The notes below the pieces were generated by a model, which saw only the letters and a list, made by a program, of their open reading frames with translations, was not told where the DNA came from and made no database searches. Positions 51,969-61,740 of a stretch of 64,000 nt of DNA are shown one piece after another (within the stretch, counting starts at the first letter, position 1; each line of letters starts with the position of its first letter). The stretch is taken from assembly GCF_031450785.1 (NCBI RefSeq), contig NZ_JARTWB010000002.1, positions 1,922,001 through 1,986,000 of the forward strand, in the 5' to 3' direction. Origin of the DNA: Caballeronia sp. LZ062 (GTDB lineage Bacteria > Pseudomonadota > Gammaproteobacteria > Burkholderiales > Burkholderiaceae). Both the position numbers and the translations under genes were made by a program.

Positions 51969-53141
51969 ATGCCCTTGCCTCTCCTCGCTCTTGCAATTGC
52001 CGCGTTCGGCATCGGCACGACCGAATTCGTCATCATGGGCCTCTTGCCCAACGTCGCACGCGATCTCGCCGTGTCGATTCCCGCCGCCGGTATGCTCGTC
52101 TCGGGCTATGCGCTCGGCGTGACCATCGGCGCGCCGATTCTCGCCATCGTCACCGCGAAGATGCCGCGCAAGAAGGCGCTCATGGGCCTGATCGGCGTGT
52201 TCATCGTCGGCAATCTGCTGTGCGCGCTCGCGCCGAACTACTGGGTGCTGATGGGCGCGCGCATCGTCACGGCGTTCTGCCACGGCGCGTTTTTCGGCAT
52301 AGGCTCGGTTGTCGCCGCCGATCTCGTCGCGCCGAACCGTCGCGCGCAAGCCATTGCGCTGATGTTCACCGGCTTGACGCTAGCCAACGTGCTCGGCGTG
52401 CCGCTCGGCACCGCGCTCGGTCAGGCGGCCGGCTGGCGCGCGACCTTCTGGGTCGTGACGCTCATCGGCATCGCGGCGGCGGGCGCGCTCGCGGTCTGCC
52501 TGCCGAAGCACATCGAAATGCGCGAAACCAGCATCCTGCGCGAATTCAACGTGCTCAAGAACCCGCAAGTGCTGATGGTGCTCGGCATCAGCGTGCTGGC
52601 TTCGGCGAGTCTCTTTTCGGTGTTCACGTATATCACGCCGATCCTCGAAGACGTGACGGGCGTTTCGCCGCACGCGGTCACGTATGTGCTGCTGCTCTTC
52701 GGTCTCGGGCTGACGGTGGGCAGCACCCTCGGCGGCAAGCTCGCGGACTGGAAGCTGCTGCGCTCGCTGCTGTCGTTTCTTCTGTCGATCGTCGTGATTC
52801 TCACCGTCTTTGCCGCGACGATGCACCAGCCCATCTCCGCGATGATCACCATCTTCCTGTGGGGCGTGCTTGCGTTCGCCATCGTGCCGCCGCTGCAAAT
52901 CCTCATCGTGAACCGCGCGAGCGATGCGCCGAATCTCGCCTCGACGCTCAATCAGGGCGCGTTCAATCTCGGCAACGCAACGGGCGCGTGGCTCGGCGGC
53001 TGCGCGATCAGCGCCGGCGCGCCGCTGACCTCGCTGCCGTGGGTCGGCGTCGCGATGGCGTGCGGCGCGTTCGGGCTGACGCTGCTCTCCGCCACGCTCG
53101 ACAAGCGCGCCCGCCGTCTCGCCATCGGGCAGGCCGCCTGA
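51969..53141 (+). CDS. MFS transporter (DHA1/AraJ-like)
   Basis: Inner-membrane exporter of the major facilitator superfamily, 390 residues with 12 hydrophobic segments from MPLPLLALAIAAFGIGTTEFVIMGLLP. The start at 51969 is chosen over a frame reaching 51792, which has no membrane-like sequence before it. The loop ITAKMPRKKALMG-like segment after helix 2 and RIVTAFCHGAFFG are typical of the AraJ/YdhP group of sugar-efflux or drug-efflux proteins. Substrate unknown. Followed 19 bases later by another MFS gene in the same direction. Confidence 0.88.
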   Translation: MPLPLLALAIAAFGIGTTEFVIMGLLPNVARDLAVSIPAAGMLVSGYALGVTIGAPILAIVTAKMPRKKALMGLIGVFIVGNLLCALAPNYWVLMGARIVTAFCHGAFFGIGSVVAADLVAPNRRAQAIALMFTGLTLANVLGVPLGTALGQAAGWRATFWVVTLIGIAAAGALAVCLPKHIEMRETSILREFNVLKNPQVLMVLGISVLASASLFSVFTYITPILEDVTGVSPHAVTYVLLLFGLGLTVGSTLGGKLADWKLLRSLLSFLLSIVVILTVFAATMHQPISAMITIFLWGVLAFAIVPPLQILIVNRASDAPNLASTLNQGAFNLGNATGAWLGGCAISAGAPLTSLPWVGVAMACGAFGLTLLSATLDKRARRLAIGQAA

Positions 53142-53160
53142 GTTCGGGCGCGCGCGGTCG

Positions 53161-54324
53161 ATGAGAGGCGTGCTCTCGCGCGACTTCTTCGCGCTGATAT
53201 CGAGCGTCGCGGTAGTGGGCTTAGGTCTCGGCGCGACGCTGCCGCTCACCGCGCTTGCGCTGACGCAGGCGGGACACGGCTCGGACGTCGTCGGCATCAT
53301 GACGGCGATGCAGGCCGGCGGCGGACTCGTGATCGCGCCGTTCGCAAGCCGCATCGCGTCGCGATACGGCGCACGCGGCACGATCATGGGCGCGGTCGTG
53401 GCCGCCGCGCTCGCGACCATTTCGATGCAGTTTTCCATCGACTTGTGGCTCTGGGCCGCGCTGCGTCTGGTGTGCGGCGCGGCGCTGATGCTGCTCTTCA
53501 CCATCGGCGAGGCGTGGGTCGCCGCGCTCGCGGACCATTCGACGCGCGGCCGCGTCGTCGCCCTTTACGCGACGCATTTCACGCTGTTCCAGATGGCGGG
53601 GCCGGTGCTCGTGAGCGTGACGGGCGGCTGGTTTTCGTCGCGCTTCGCGATTTGCGGCGCGATCTTTCTGCTCGCGTTGCCCGCGCTCGCGTCGATCCGC
53701 GTGCCGCCGCACGCGCTGGGCGCGGAAAGCGCCGAGCACGGCGATCATGCGGACTGGCGGCGCGTGCTGCCACGCATGCCCGCGCTCGTGATCGGCACGG
53801 GCTTCTTCGCGCTCTTCGACACGCTCGCGCTTTCCCTCTTGCCGCTCTTCGCGATATCGCATGGCGTGAGCGCGAACACCGGCGTGCTGTTCGCCTCGGC
53901 GATACTGCTCGGCGACACAGCCATGCAGTTCCCGATCGGCTGGCTCGCGGACCGCATCGGGCGCGCGAAGGTGCATATGGGCGCGGGCGTCGTGGTCGTC
54001 GCGCTGCTGCCGGCGCTGCCGTGGGCCGTCGCGATTCCGTGGCTCTGCTGGCCGCTGCTCTTCGTCATCGGCGCGGCGGCGGGCAGCGTCTATACGCTCT
54101 CGATCGTCGCGTGCGGCGAACGCTTTCGCGGCCCGGCGCTCGTGTCGGCGACGGCGATCATCGGCGCCTCGTGGAGCGTCGCGAGTTTCGGCGGGCCGGT
54201 CGTCGCCGGTACACTGATGCGGCGCGTGGGCGCGGATGCGCTGATCGGCGTGCTGTTCAGTGCCGCGCTCGCGTTCGTCGCGGCGGCGGCGTGGGAAAAG
54301 CGCGAGACTGCGCCCGCCGATTGA
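53161..54324 (+). CDS. MFS transporter (YcaD/YfkF-like)
   Basis: 387-residue major facilitator with 12 predicted spans. The loop after helix 2 is ASRIASRYGARG, and the second half contains WLADRIGRAKVHMG, the homologous loop of helix 8-9. It belongs to the subgroup recalling YcaD (uncharacterised efflux). It is a neighbour, not a close paralogue, of the gene before it and lies 19 bases downstream, so the two are probably cotranscribed. Confidence 0.85.
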   Translation: MRGVLSRDFFALISSVAVVGLGLGATLPLTALALTQAGHGSDVVGIMTAMQAGGGLVIAPFASRIASRYGARGTIMGAVVAAALATISMQFSIDLWLWAALRLVCGAALMLLFTIGEAWVAALADHSTRGRVVALYATHFTLFQMAGPVLVSVTGGWFSSRFAICGAIFLLALPALASIRVPPHALGAESAEHGDHADWRRVLPRMPALVIGTGFFALFDTLALSLLPLFAISHGVSANTGVLFASAILLGDTAMQFPIGWLADRIGRAKVHMGAGVVVVALLPALPWAVAIPWLCWPLLFVIGAAAGSVYTLSIVACGERFRGPALVSATAIIGASWSVASFGGPVVAGTLMRRVGADALIGVLFSAALAFVAAAAWEKRETAPAD

Positions 54325-54340
54325 TGCGCGTCCGCGGCCA

Positions 54341-55954
54341 TCACAGCGGCAAACCGGCCGGATAAACCTGCCCGCTCGGCAACTGAATCCGGATGAAGCC
54401 GAGAACGCCGTTGAAGAAGAGATCGCCGTCGGGCAGAAACTGAATCGGCGCATACGTTCCGTTGCCGTAAATGCTCGTGCCGAGAATCGTGCGATGCACC
54501 GTCTGCCCTGTATTCCAGTCGAGTCCGGTGACTTCCCATCCGCTATTGTTGGTCCGGTAATAACCGCTGACAAAAACCGTATTGGACGCGATGCTCTTTC
54601 CCGGGACCATCGTATTGGACGAAATATCGCCGCGCGCCCAGACCGATGCCCAGCCATGCGTCGACGGATTCCATTCGAATCGCTCGACGCCCAGTGGCGA
54701 ATCGAGAATAGGCCCGCGTGCGAGCGCATCAGGAATAATGGTTCCAATCGTGTCTCGAAGTCCGCCTGGACCTACGTTATTAACAACGAAAGCGCCATAT
54801 CCATCCACCGTGACGGATTGGTCCGACTGAATATATTGCGTATCGGGCGGCAAGCCTGCTGTCACCGGAATAAGCCCCGCGATCCGGTTGGTGAATCCCG
54901 AAGGAATGGCATCTCGCCAGAACGCGACGAGACTCATGCGCTTCAGGCCGTCCGTGATAACGACGAGTTTGTCCGGATCGCTGCCGAATCCCATGAGCGT
55001 GGGCGTCGAACCGGAGCCTGAACCGAATAGCGTGGGATACGTGTCGCCTGTCGGATACGGCGATTCCCAGGCGCCATCCGCAGCCGCATTCGACAAGACA
55101 CTGCCGGTCCATACGACCTTGTGCATTTTCTTGTCGCTAACGATATAAATACCGTTGTTTTCGTCGATGGCGAGCGAATTAGAGATGGTTTCGTCGCTGC
55201 CGAAGCGGAGCGTCTGCGCCGTCGAATTGAAATTGCGATCCACGACAGAAACCGAGCGCGTGCCCTGCACGACGAGTTTGCCGTCATAGGTCAACGAGAG
55301 CCCCGTAATGGACTCGCCCGATTGAACGAACGCGGAAGACGGCATCGAGCGCAAGATGCGGACGCCCAACGCGGGCGCGTCCGGCGAGACAAGGCCGACT
55401 GCCACGATGCTGTTCACCGCGCCGGAATACAGCACATTGTCCGCATCCACGAGGCTATAGGCCGGGCCAAGAGATTGGCCCGCAGTCAGAAGCCCGAGCG
55501 ATTGTAGCGCGGCCTGCACTTGCTCAACGGTAGTGAAAGGCTGGGTCAGCACGGCCGTCAACAGATTCTGCGCAACGACAACGGCTCCGGGAAAAACGAG
55601 CGTTGCGCCCATTTGCGTGACGGCATCGTTTGCCACTTTGAGATACGACACGCCGGTGCCCGACACGGCCCAGACATAATCAGGCGACGTCGAACTCAGC
55701 GTGACGAAATTCAAAAATCCATTCGATGCCTGCGGCGTGACGCCGAGCGGTCCATAAGCGGTTCGTGTGCCCGCAGGTACCGCTTGCGAAAAAGCATCGG
55801 TTTGCGCGGGATCGAAATGCGTCATGGCGCCTTTTGGCGCGGATAAATATGGATTCGGCGCGGGGTTTCCGGCAATCCCAGTCACAGGTATAAGCGCAGT
55901 TCCGACGAAAGCCACAGCGGTTATCATCGCCTTTCTCATGCGGTCGAATATCAT
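54341..55954 (-). CDS. Large secreted protein of unknown function (possible beta-propeller)
   Basis: 537 residues. The N-terminal signal is MIFDRMRKAMITAVAFVG...TGIAG, with ribosome site AAAGGA before the ATG at 55954. The body is rich in Gly, Ser, Thr and hydrophobic beta segments, with repeated short units such as LSLTYDGKLVVQGTR, SLAIDENNGIYIVSDKK and LPDGDLFFNGVLGFIR. It recalls multi-bladed propeller proteins but no known family motif can be named. Codon composition is visibly less GC-rich than neighbours and the spacer behind it is AT-rich, compatible with acquisition from elsewhere. It has no operon partners and is convergent with the MFS pair, 16 bases apart. Confidence 0.75.
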   Translation of the reverse strand: MIFDRMRKAMITAVAFVGTALIPVTGIAGNPAPNPYLSAPKGAMTHFDPAQTDAFSQAVPAGTRTAYGPLGVTPQASNGFLNFVTLSSTSPDYVWAVSGTGVSYLKVANDAVTQMGATLVFPGAVVVAQNLLTAVLTQPFTTVEQVQAALQSLGLLTAGQSLGPAYSLVDADNVLYSGAVNSIVAVGLVSPDAPALGVRILRSMPSSAFVQSGESITGLSLTYDGKLVVQGTRSVSVVDRNFNSTAQTLRFGSDETISNSLAIDENNGIYIVSDKKMHKVVWTGSVLSNAAADGAWESPYPTGDTYPTLFGSGSGSTPTLMGFGSDPDKLVVITDGLKRMSLVAFWRDAIPSGFTNRIAGLIPVTAGLPPDTQYIQSDQSVTVDGYGAFVVNNVGPGGLRDTIGTIIPDALARGPILDSPLGVERFEWNPSTHGWASVWARGDISSNTMVPGKSIASNTVFVSGYYRTNNSGWEVTGLDWNTGQTVHRTILGTSIYGNGTYAPIQFLPDGDLFFNGVLGFIRIQLPSGQVYPAGLPL

Positions 55955-56232
55955 CTTTTTTCCTTTCTTAATTGATCGGATGAAGCCTGACTACGCACGA
56001 CACTACGAATAAATAAGCGAATTCCCGGTGACCGCATCGCGCGTCCGCGATAAACGGCGTGACATGAATATGACGCAGCCGGGACTAACGCCCGGCTGTG
56101 GAGATGGCTTTATTGTTGGATATGGCTCGCGCCTTTTCAAGAACGAATCGGCGCACGTCGCGGCCGGCTCTTTCAATAAATAAAACGCCGTCGCTGCGAA
56201 ACGGAAATCGACGCTTACTGCTTACGCTATTT
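55955..56232. other. AT-rich spacer with hairpin
   Basis: No gene is supported. CAGCCGGG-ACTAACG-CCCGGCTG at 56076-56098 is a perfect eight-base stem, lying about 135 bases downstream of fahA on its strand, and may end that transcript. The remainder carries the promoter of the large secreted protein. Confidence 0.5.
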
Positions 56233-57519
56233 TTATCGATAAGCTGGGATTATCGTGCCGACGCACTCGCCAAAACCCACGCGATAACCGTCGCCCTGAC
56301 ACCAGCCGTGCAGCGTGATCTCATCGCCGTCGTGAAGGAATGCGCGCTCGCCGCCGCCTTCCAGTCGCAGAGGCCGCTGGCCATTCCGCGTCGCTTCCAG
56401 AAGGCTGCCGCACGAATCGGGCGTCGGTCCGCTGATCGTGCCCGAGCCCATCAGGTCGCCCACGCGCGTGTTGCAGCCCGAGACCGTGTGATGCGCAAGC
56501 TGCTGCGCCATCGACCAGTACATCAGCTTGAAGTTGGTGCGCGAAATGGTGGTCGCCGCTGCCGCGCCCTCGGGCCGCAAGTCCACCGACAACTCAATAT
56601 CGAAAGCGTGATCGCCCGCATGGCGCAGATAGGCGAGCGGCTGCGGTTCCTGCGCAGGCGCCGCGGTGCGGAACGGTTCCAGCGCATCCAGCGTCACGAT
56701 CCACGGCGAGATGGTCGTGGCGAAGGTCTTCGCGTTGAACGGTCCGAGCGGCACGTATTCCCATTGCTGAATGTCGCGCGCGCTCCAGTCGTTGAGCAGC
56801 ACCATGCCGAAGATGTGCGCCTCGGCATCTTCGCAGGCGATCGGTTCGCCGAGCGCGTTGCCCTGTCCGACGATGAAGCCCGTCTCCAGTTCGATATCCA
56901 GCTTGCGGCACGCGCTGAAGATCGGGCGCGGCTCGTCCGGCAGCTTCAATTGACCGTTGGGCCGGCGCACCGGCGTGCCGCTCACGACGACCGACGACGC
57001 GCGTCCGTTGTAGCCGATCGGCATTTCGGACCAGTTCGGCGACAACGCGTTCTTCGGGTCACGAAACATGGAGCCGACGTTGGTCGCGTGTTCCTTCGAC
57101 GAGTAGAAGTCCGTGTAGCCGGGAATCTCGACCGGCAGATGCATCGTCGCGGTCTCGCGCGGCACGAGCGCGCGACGGCGCAGCGCGGCATCGTCGCGCA
57201 GCGTCGGCGTATCGCGGGCAAGCAAGCCGGACAGCGCGATGCGCACCGCGCGCCACGCATCGCGGCCCAGCGCGATGAACGCGTTCAGGCGAGGCTCGCT
57301 GAATGTGCCGTCAGCGTCGATCAGCCGCGCGTCTTCCAGCGCCGCCAGATCCACGATCCAGTCGCCAATGGCGACGCCTGCGCGCGGGCGCTCGTTCACG
57401 GCGTCGCTAAAGACGCCGAACGGCAGGTTCTGGATCGGAAAATTGCACGCCGGGTCGTTTGCGGATTCGATCCAGCTTTTGAGCGTCGGGGCGAGCGTCG
57501 CCTTGAGCGCGTCGTTCAT
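56233..57519 (-). CDS. fahA: Fumarylacetoacetase FahA
   Basis: Hydrolyses fumarylacetoacetate to fumarate and acetoacetate, the last step of tyrosine/homogentisate degradation. 428 residues from the ATG at 57519. The N-terminal SH3-like domain (PFGVFSD...) is followed by the catalytic FAH fold with [19 protein letters not shown], the metal-binding [27 protein letters not shown], and MGSGTISGP. The ATG overlaps the hmgA stop (ATGA), so the two are translationally coupled. A start 14 codons earlier exists but falls within hmgA. Confidence 0.95.
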   Translation of the reverse strand: MNDALKATLAPTLKSWIESANDPACNFPIQNLPFGVFSDAVNERPRAGVAIGDWIVDLAALEDARLIDADGTFSEPRLNAFIALGRDAWRAVRIALSGLLARDTPTLRDDAALRRRALVPRETATMHLPVEIPGYTDFYSSKEHATNVGSMFRDPKNALSPNWSEMPIGYNGRASSVVVSGTPVRRPNGQLKLPDEPRPIFSACRKLDIELETGFIVGQGNALGEPIACEDAEAHIFGMVLLNDWSARDIQQWEYVPLGPFNAKTFATTISPWIVTLDALEPFRTAAPAQEPQPLAYLRHAGDHAFDIELSVDLRPEGAAAATTISRTNFKLMYWSMAQQLAHHTVSGCNTRVGDLMGSGTISGPTPDSCGSLLEATRNGQRPLRLEGGGERAFLHDGDEITLHGWCQGDGYRVGFGECVGTIIPAYR

Positions 57520-58844
57520 CGTTGCTCCGGGTCGAAGTGTCTCCTGAGGCCCTGCCAGCACTCGAAGTAATGCGCCTGCAACTGCGCGGTCTCGAGCGCA
57601 AACTGCGTGGGCTTGATGAGCGTGCGCGTTTCGAACATGAAGGCCATCGTGTCGCCGACTTTCGCGGGCTTCGACGTATCGCTCGCCGATGCCTTCTCGA
57701 ACGTATCGGCGTCCGGTCCGTGTCCGGACATGCAGTTGTGCAGGCTCGCGCCGCCCGGCACGAAGCCTTCCGCCTTCGCGTCGTACGCGCCGTGCACGAG
57801 GCCCATGAATTCGCTCGCCACATTGCGATGAAACCAGGGCGGCCGGAACGTGTCTTCAGCGGCGAGCCAGCGCGGCGGAAAAATCACGAAGTCGATGGTG
57901 TCGACGCCCGGCGTGTCGCTCGGCGATTGCAGCACGAGGAAGATGGAGGGATCGGGATGATCGAAGCTGATCGAGCCGATGGTGTTGAAGTGCCGCAGAT
58001 CGTACTTGTACGGCGCATAGTTGCCGTGCCACGCGACCACATCGAGCGGCGAATGGCCGATATCCGCGCGCCACAGCACGCCGTTCAGCTTCGCGACCAG
58101 TTCGAAGTCGCCCTCGCGGTCCTCGTAAGCCGCGTGCGGCGTGAGAAAGTCGCGCGGATTCGCGAGGCCGTTGGAGCCGATCGGTCCGAGATCCGGCAGT
58201 TGCAGAAGCGCGCCGAAGTTCTCGCAAATGTAGCCGCGCGCTTCGCCATCCGGCAGCGTGACGGCAAAGCGCACGCCGCGCGGAATCACCGCGATCTCGA
58301 ACGGCGCGACATCCAGCCGGCCGAGTTCCGTCGCAATGGAAAGCCGCCCGTGCTGCGGCACGATGAGCAGTTCGCCGTCCGCGTTGTAGAAGAAGCGGTC
58401 GTGCATCGGGCGGTTTGCCGCGTACAGATGGATCGCGCAGCCGTTCATCGACTCGGCCGCGCCGTTGCCGGCCATCGTCACCCAGCCGTCGATGAAATCC
58501 GTCGGCGCGTCGGGCATCGGCAGCGGGTCCCAGCGCAACTGGTTCGGCGGTGTCGGCGGAACGTCGGCGAAATTGGCCACGATTCGCGCGTTCCCGGTCA
58601 TGCGCGTGAACGGCTTGTGAACCGCCGCCGGCCGGATGCGATACAGCCACGAGCGGCGGTTATGCGCTCGCGGCGCGGTGAACGCGGTGCCGGAAAGCTG
58701 CTCGGTGTAGAGGCCGTACGCCGCGCGCTGCGGCGAATTGCGGCCGAGCGGCAGCGCGCCCGGCAAGGCTTCCGTGGCGAAGTCGTTCGCGAAGCCGGAC
58801 TGATAGTGGCGGCTCGCGTCAGTGTGGGTGTCGAACGGCGGCAT
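57516..58844 (-). CDS. hmgA: Homogentisate 1,2-dioxygenase HmgA
   Basis: Fe(II) ring-cleavage dioxygenase making maleylacetoacetate from homogentisate. 442 residues from the ATG at 58844, chosen because GAGGAGATC lies eight bases before it; ATG at 58874 would sit on the edge of the palindrome described below. Iron ligands appear in [13 protein letters not shown] (His and Glu) and in the [10 protein letters not shown] segment. It is the first gene of hmgA-fahA. Maleylacetoacetate isomerase is not next to it. Family regulation is by IclR-type HmgR in pseudomonads; no regulator gene is seen here. Confidence 0.95.
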   Translation of the reverse strand: MPPFDTHTDASRHYQSGFANDFATEALPGALPLGRNSPQRAAYGLYTEQLSGTAFTAPRAHNRRSWLYRIRPAAVHKPFTRMTGNARIVANFADVPPTPPNQLRWDPLPMPDAPTDFIDGWVTMAGNGAAESMNGCAIHLYAANRPMHDRFFYNADGELLIVPQHGRLSIATELGRLDVAPFEIAVIPRGVRFAVTLPDGEARGYICENFGALLQLPDLGPIGSNGLANPRDFLTPHAAYEDREGDFELVAKLNGVLWRADIGHSPLDVVAWHGNYAPYKYDLRHFNTIGSISFDHPDPSIFLVLQSPSDTPGVDTIDFVIFPPRWLAAEDTFRPPWFHRNVASEFMGLVHGAYDAKAEGFVPGGASLHNCMSGHGPDADTFEKASASDTSKPAKVGDTMAFMFETRTLIKPTQFALETAQLQAHYFECWQGLRRHFDPEQR

Positions 58845-58876
58845 CGTCGGATCTCCTCGACCGGTTTGCGGCATGT

Positions 58877-58893
58877 TAAACGCATTACGTTTA
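58877..58893 (-). promoter_or_regulatory. Palindromic candidate operator upstream of hmgA
   Basis: TAAACG-CATTA-CGTTTA: six-base perfect inverted repeat about 35 bases before the hmgA start, within the hmgA/EAL divergent promoter region. It could bind a repressor of the homogentisate operon. Confidence 0.5.
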
Positions 58894-59033
58894 GTGAAAT
58901 AGCGCGTATACCCTGATTCGATGCCGCCGGCTGGCATATCAATATGTCGGTTTGGTGCAAGCGGCCGCCGTGTGCACTGATACCATCAAGAACATTACAA
59001 GCGTCCGGTCGGCCAGCGCCCGAATCCATATTC

Positions 59034-59861
59034 ATGATCTCCCCGTCTCTGCCGGAACTCGTCGCCCGCGCCTCGGAACATCCGTTCCTCGGCGCGCATA
59101 TCGTCCTGGGCGGCGACGAGCACGCGCGGCAGGCTATCGCGCGATACGGCGAACTGACGCTCGCAAGCGCCTACGAACCGATCTTCGATGTCGGCACGCA
59201 CAGCTTTCCGCAAACGCTGTCCGCGTCGGCGGAAAGCGCGCAACGCTTCGGGGACGAACTGGGCTTGCAGGCGCTGACGCTGATCGAAGGCGACATGCCG
59301 CGCGATCCGTTCGCGCACTTCGAAGACGACAACGAACTCGTCACGCTCGACCGGCTTTCGCGGGCGCTCCACGCGTTCAATTTCTTCGGCCCGCAGCGGC
59401 CCGGATTACTGTTTCTGCGCGTGCATGAACGGCTGCTGAAAAGCGTGAAATACGACCACGGCTTGGTCTTTTCGTCGGTGCTGCGCAAGTTCGGCATGAA
59501 TCCGGCGCGCGTGGTGATCGAACTGCCGGCGGCGGCGGTCGCGCACAAGACGTTTCTCGGCTATCTGACCAAGAGCTATCAGCGCTACGGATTCAAGGTG
59601 GCGGGCAATCTGCCGAATGCCGGGCAGATCATGGCGGTGTCGGAGATGGCGCGGCTCGATTTCATCAAGATGGATGCGGGCGCCGCGCTGCGCGATTCGG
59701 TCGTGAAGCATCTCGTCGCGTATGCGCATCGGCTGAAGATTCCGCTCATCTTCTCGAACGTGTCCGACGAAGCGCAGTTCGACGCGCTTCAGCAGTTCGA
59801 TGTGCACTTCGTGCAAGGCCCCGTATTCGACGCGCATCCGACGCAGATGCGCGAGCCGTGA
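59034..59861 (+). CDS. Degenerate EAL-domain protein (catalytically dead)
   Basis: 275 residues forming one EAL-type TIM barrel: ASAYEPIFDV corresponds to the AYQPI start, ARVVIELPAAAV to the ELTE strand, LDFIKMDAGAAL to the KID strand, and HFVQGPVFDAHP to the QGY..P end. The catalytic EAL itself, the NxxS asparagine, the DD pair (here GNLPNA) and the late glutamate (here FSNVSDEAQ) are all replaced. It should therefore not hydrolyse c-di-GMP and may bind it or a protein partner. Start at 59034; the frame stays open to 58944. It is divergent from hmgA and convergent with the kinase gene. Confidence 0.8.
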   Translation: MISPSLPELVARASEHPFLGAHIVLGGDEHARQAIARYGELTLASAYEPIFDVGTHSFPQTLSASAESAQRFGDELGLQALTLIEGDMPRDPFAHFEDDNELVTLDRLSRALHAFNFFGPQRPGLLFLRVHERLLKSVKYDHGLVFSSVLRKFGMNPARVVIELPAAAVAHKTFLGYLTKSYQRYGFKVAGNLPNAGQIMAVSEMARLDFIKMDAGAALRDSVVKHLVAYAHRLKIPLIFSNVSDEAQFDALQQFDVHFVQGPVFDAHPTQMREP

Positions 59862-59874
59862 ACATCGCTCGAGA

Positions 59875-61419
59875 TCAAGCGTCGCGGAGCCGATGCATCG
59901 CGTCCTTGAGCGCGGGATAAAGGTCGAGGTACACACCGAAGCGCGCGTCGTACACGCGTTGCCGCGCGGCATCGGGCTTCGCGCGCTCGACGAGCGTGAC
60001 CCAGCCGCCCTCGGCCGTTTCGCGCGAGATCAGCCCCGCGCCGAGCGCCGCGAGCAGCGCCGCGCCCATCGCGGCTTCCACTTCCTGTTCAATCGACAAG
60101 ACCGGAAAGCCGGTCACGTCCGCGATGATCTGCATCCATAGATCCGAATGCGCCGCGCCGCCGACGACGATCAGCCGGTCGTCCAGCGACTGCGCGCCGC
60201 GCCGCCCCGCTTCCATGTTGTGCCGGAGCGCGAACGCGACGCCTTCCAGCACCGCGCGATACAGCGTGGCGCGCGTGTGAAAGAGATTCAGGCCGACGAA
60301 GGTGCCGCTCGCGTGCGCGTCCCACACGGGGCTGCGCTCGCCCATCAGATACGGCAGGAACACGACGCCGTCCGCGCCCGCCGCGACCTTCGACGCCGCG
60401 TCTTCCAGCAGCCGATGCGGGTCGCCATGCGGCGTGGCTTTCGCGGCCTCGATTTCCGCCTGACAGAACTGGTCGCGATACCACGCCACGCACGCGCCCG
60501 CTGTGCTCGCGCCGCCGAACACATAGAGATCGCGCGTGCCGTTGTAGACGTGCGGCATCGAGACGAGGCCGTGCCGCGCATCGACGCTCTGGTTGACGTA
60601 GCCCCAGCACATGCTCGTGCCGATCATCGCGACGTGGTGGCCCGCTTGCGTCACGCCTGCGGCGAACGTGGCGACGGCCGCATCGACGCCGCCCGCGACG
60701 ACCGGCGTGTTCGCGGCGAGCCCGAGCTTTTCGGCCCATTGCGGCAAAAGCCCGCCGACGACCTCCGACGATTCCACGAGACGCTCCGGCATCATCGACG
60801 CGGGAATGCCGAGCATTTCGAGTGCTTCGTGCGACCACGCGCGCGCGCCGACGTCGTACACACCGCCGACATTGCCCGCCGAACTGTGATCGACGGCAAG
60901 CTCGCCCGTGAGCCGCTGGATCACGAAGGCGTTGGGCGGCAGCAGATAGCGCGTCTTCTCCCAGACATCGGGCCGATGTTCGCGCAGCCACAGCATCTTT
61001 GTGAAGCCGTAGTAGCTGTCCACGCCGTTGCCGGTGATTGCTTCGAGGCGCGGCACGTCCACGTGCTCGCGCACCCAGTTCACCTCGGCGGTGGCGCGGC
61101 GATCCATCCAGATGAGGCACGGATGAAGCGCCTCCATGTGCTCGTCCACCGGAATGCCCGAGCCGCCGTACAGGCTGCTCACGCACAGCGCCTTGATCTG
61201 CCGCGCGTCGATGCCCTGCGCTTTCGTCTTTTCGACGCATCCGGCGATGCATGTGGTCACCGCATCGAACCAGACGGACGGCCATTGTTCGGCCCACAGC
61301 GGCTTCGGCGTATCGGGATGGTAGGCGCTCGAATGCTGCGCGACGATCGCGCCTGCTGTATCCACGACGAGCGCCTTCGTGCTTTGCGTGCCGATGTCGA
61401 TGCCGATTACATAGTCCAT
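59875..61419 (-). CDS. FGGY-family carbohydrate kinase
   Basis: Sugar kinase with two actin-like domains, 514 residues. IGIDIGTQSTKALVVD is the N-terminal phosphate loop, the middle has IWMDRRATAEV, the C-terminal ATP-binding part has PYLMGERSPVWD and VGGAAHSDLWMQIIADVTG. It is similar to xylulokinases but differs from the true XylB encoded at 63255, so the preferred sugar may be another ketose or polyol such as ribulose or ribitol. It is divergent from dalD, with a shared 321-base intergenic region. Confidence 0.88.
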   Translation of the reverse strand: MDYVIGIDIGTQSTKALVVDTAGAIVAQHSSAYHPDTPKPLWAEQWPSVWFDAVTTCIAGCVEKTKAQGIDARQIKALCVSSLYGGSGIPVDEHMEALHPCLIWMDRRATAEVNWVREHVDVPRLEAITGNGVDSYYGFTKMLWLREHRPDVWEKTRYLLPPNAFVIQRLTGELAVDHSSAGNVGGVYDVGARAWSHEALEMLGIPASMMPERLVESSEVVGGLLPQWAEKLGLAANTPVVAGGVDAAVATFAAGVTQAGHHVAMIGTSMCWGYVNQSVDARHGLVSMPHVYNGTRDLYVFGGASTAGACVAWYRDQFCQAEIEAAKATPHGDPHRLLEDAASKVAAGADGVVFLPYLMGERSPVWDAHASGTFVGLNLFHTRATLYRAVLEGVAFALRHNMEAGRRGAQSLDDRLIVVGGAAHSDLWMQIIADVTGFPVLSIEQEVEAAMGAALLAALGAGLISRETAEGGWVTLVERAKPDAARQRVYDARFGVYLDLYPALKDAMHRLRDA

Positions 61420-61740
61420 GTCCGTGTCTCGCGTTTATGGTTGTGCGTGGTGCCGCCGATCTTTCGAGCCGCATGCACCTTCCGCCAATGCGAGCCGCGT
61501 TGGCTATCCGGGTATGTCCCGATCCGTCCGCCGGCATTCGATGGTGCGTTGCAGCGTGTCCGGCGAAGCACGCGCGCATGGCATGACGCGCGGAATCGCG
61601 CCGCAGCGCAGCGACGAAGCCGCGGCCGCGCGCCTTGACTTTCGACCGGGCGAATACGATCATTCGACCACCTATCGAGCAAATGCTCACGAACCGTCCG
61701 CGCAGAAGGGGCGCATCAGCCAATCAGAGGAAGACAAGAC
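61420..61740. promoter_or_regulatory. Divergent promoter region of the polyol cluster, with palindrome
   Basis: No gene is supported. TTGACT at 61635-61640 and GATCAT at 61658-61663 (17-base spacer) are a plausible dalD promoter. The inverted repeat CGAAT-ACGATC-ATTCG (61651-61666) overlaps the -10 box and is a candidate operator for a sugar regulator. AGAGGAAG precedes the dalD ATG. Confidence 0.45.
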
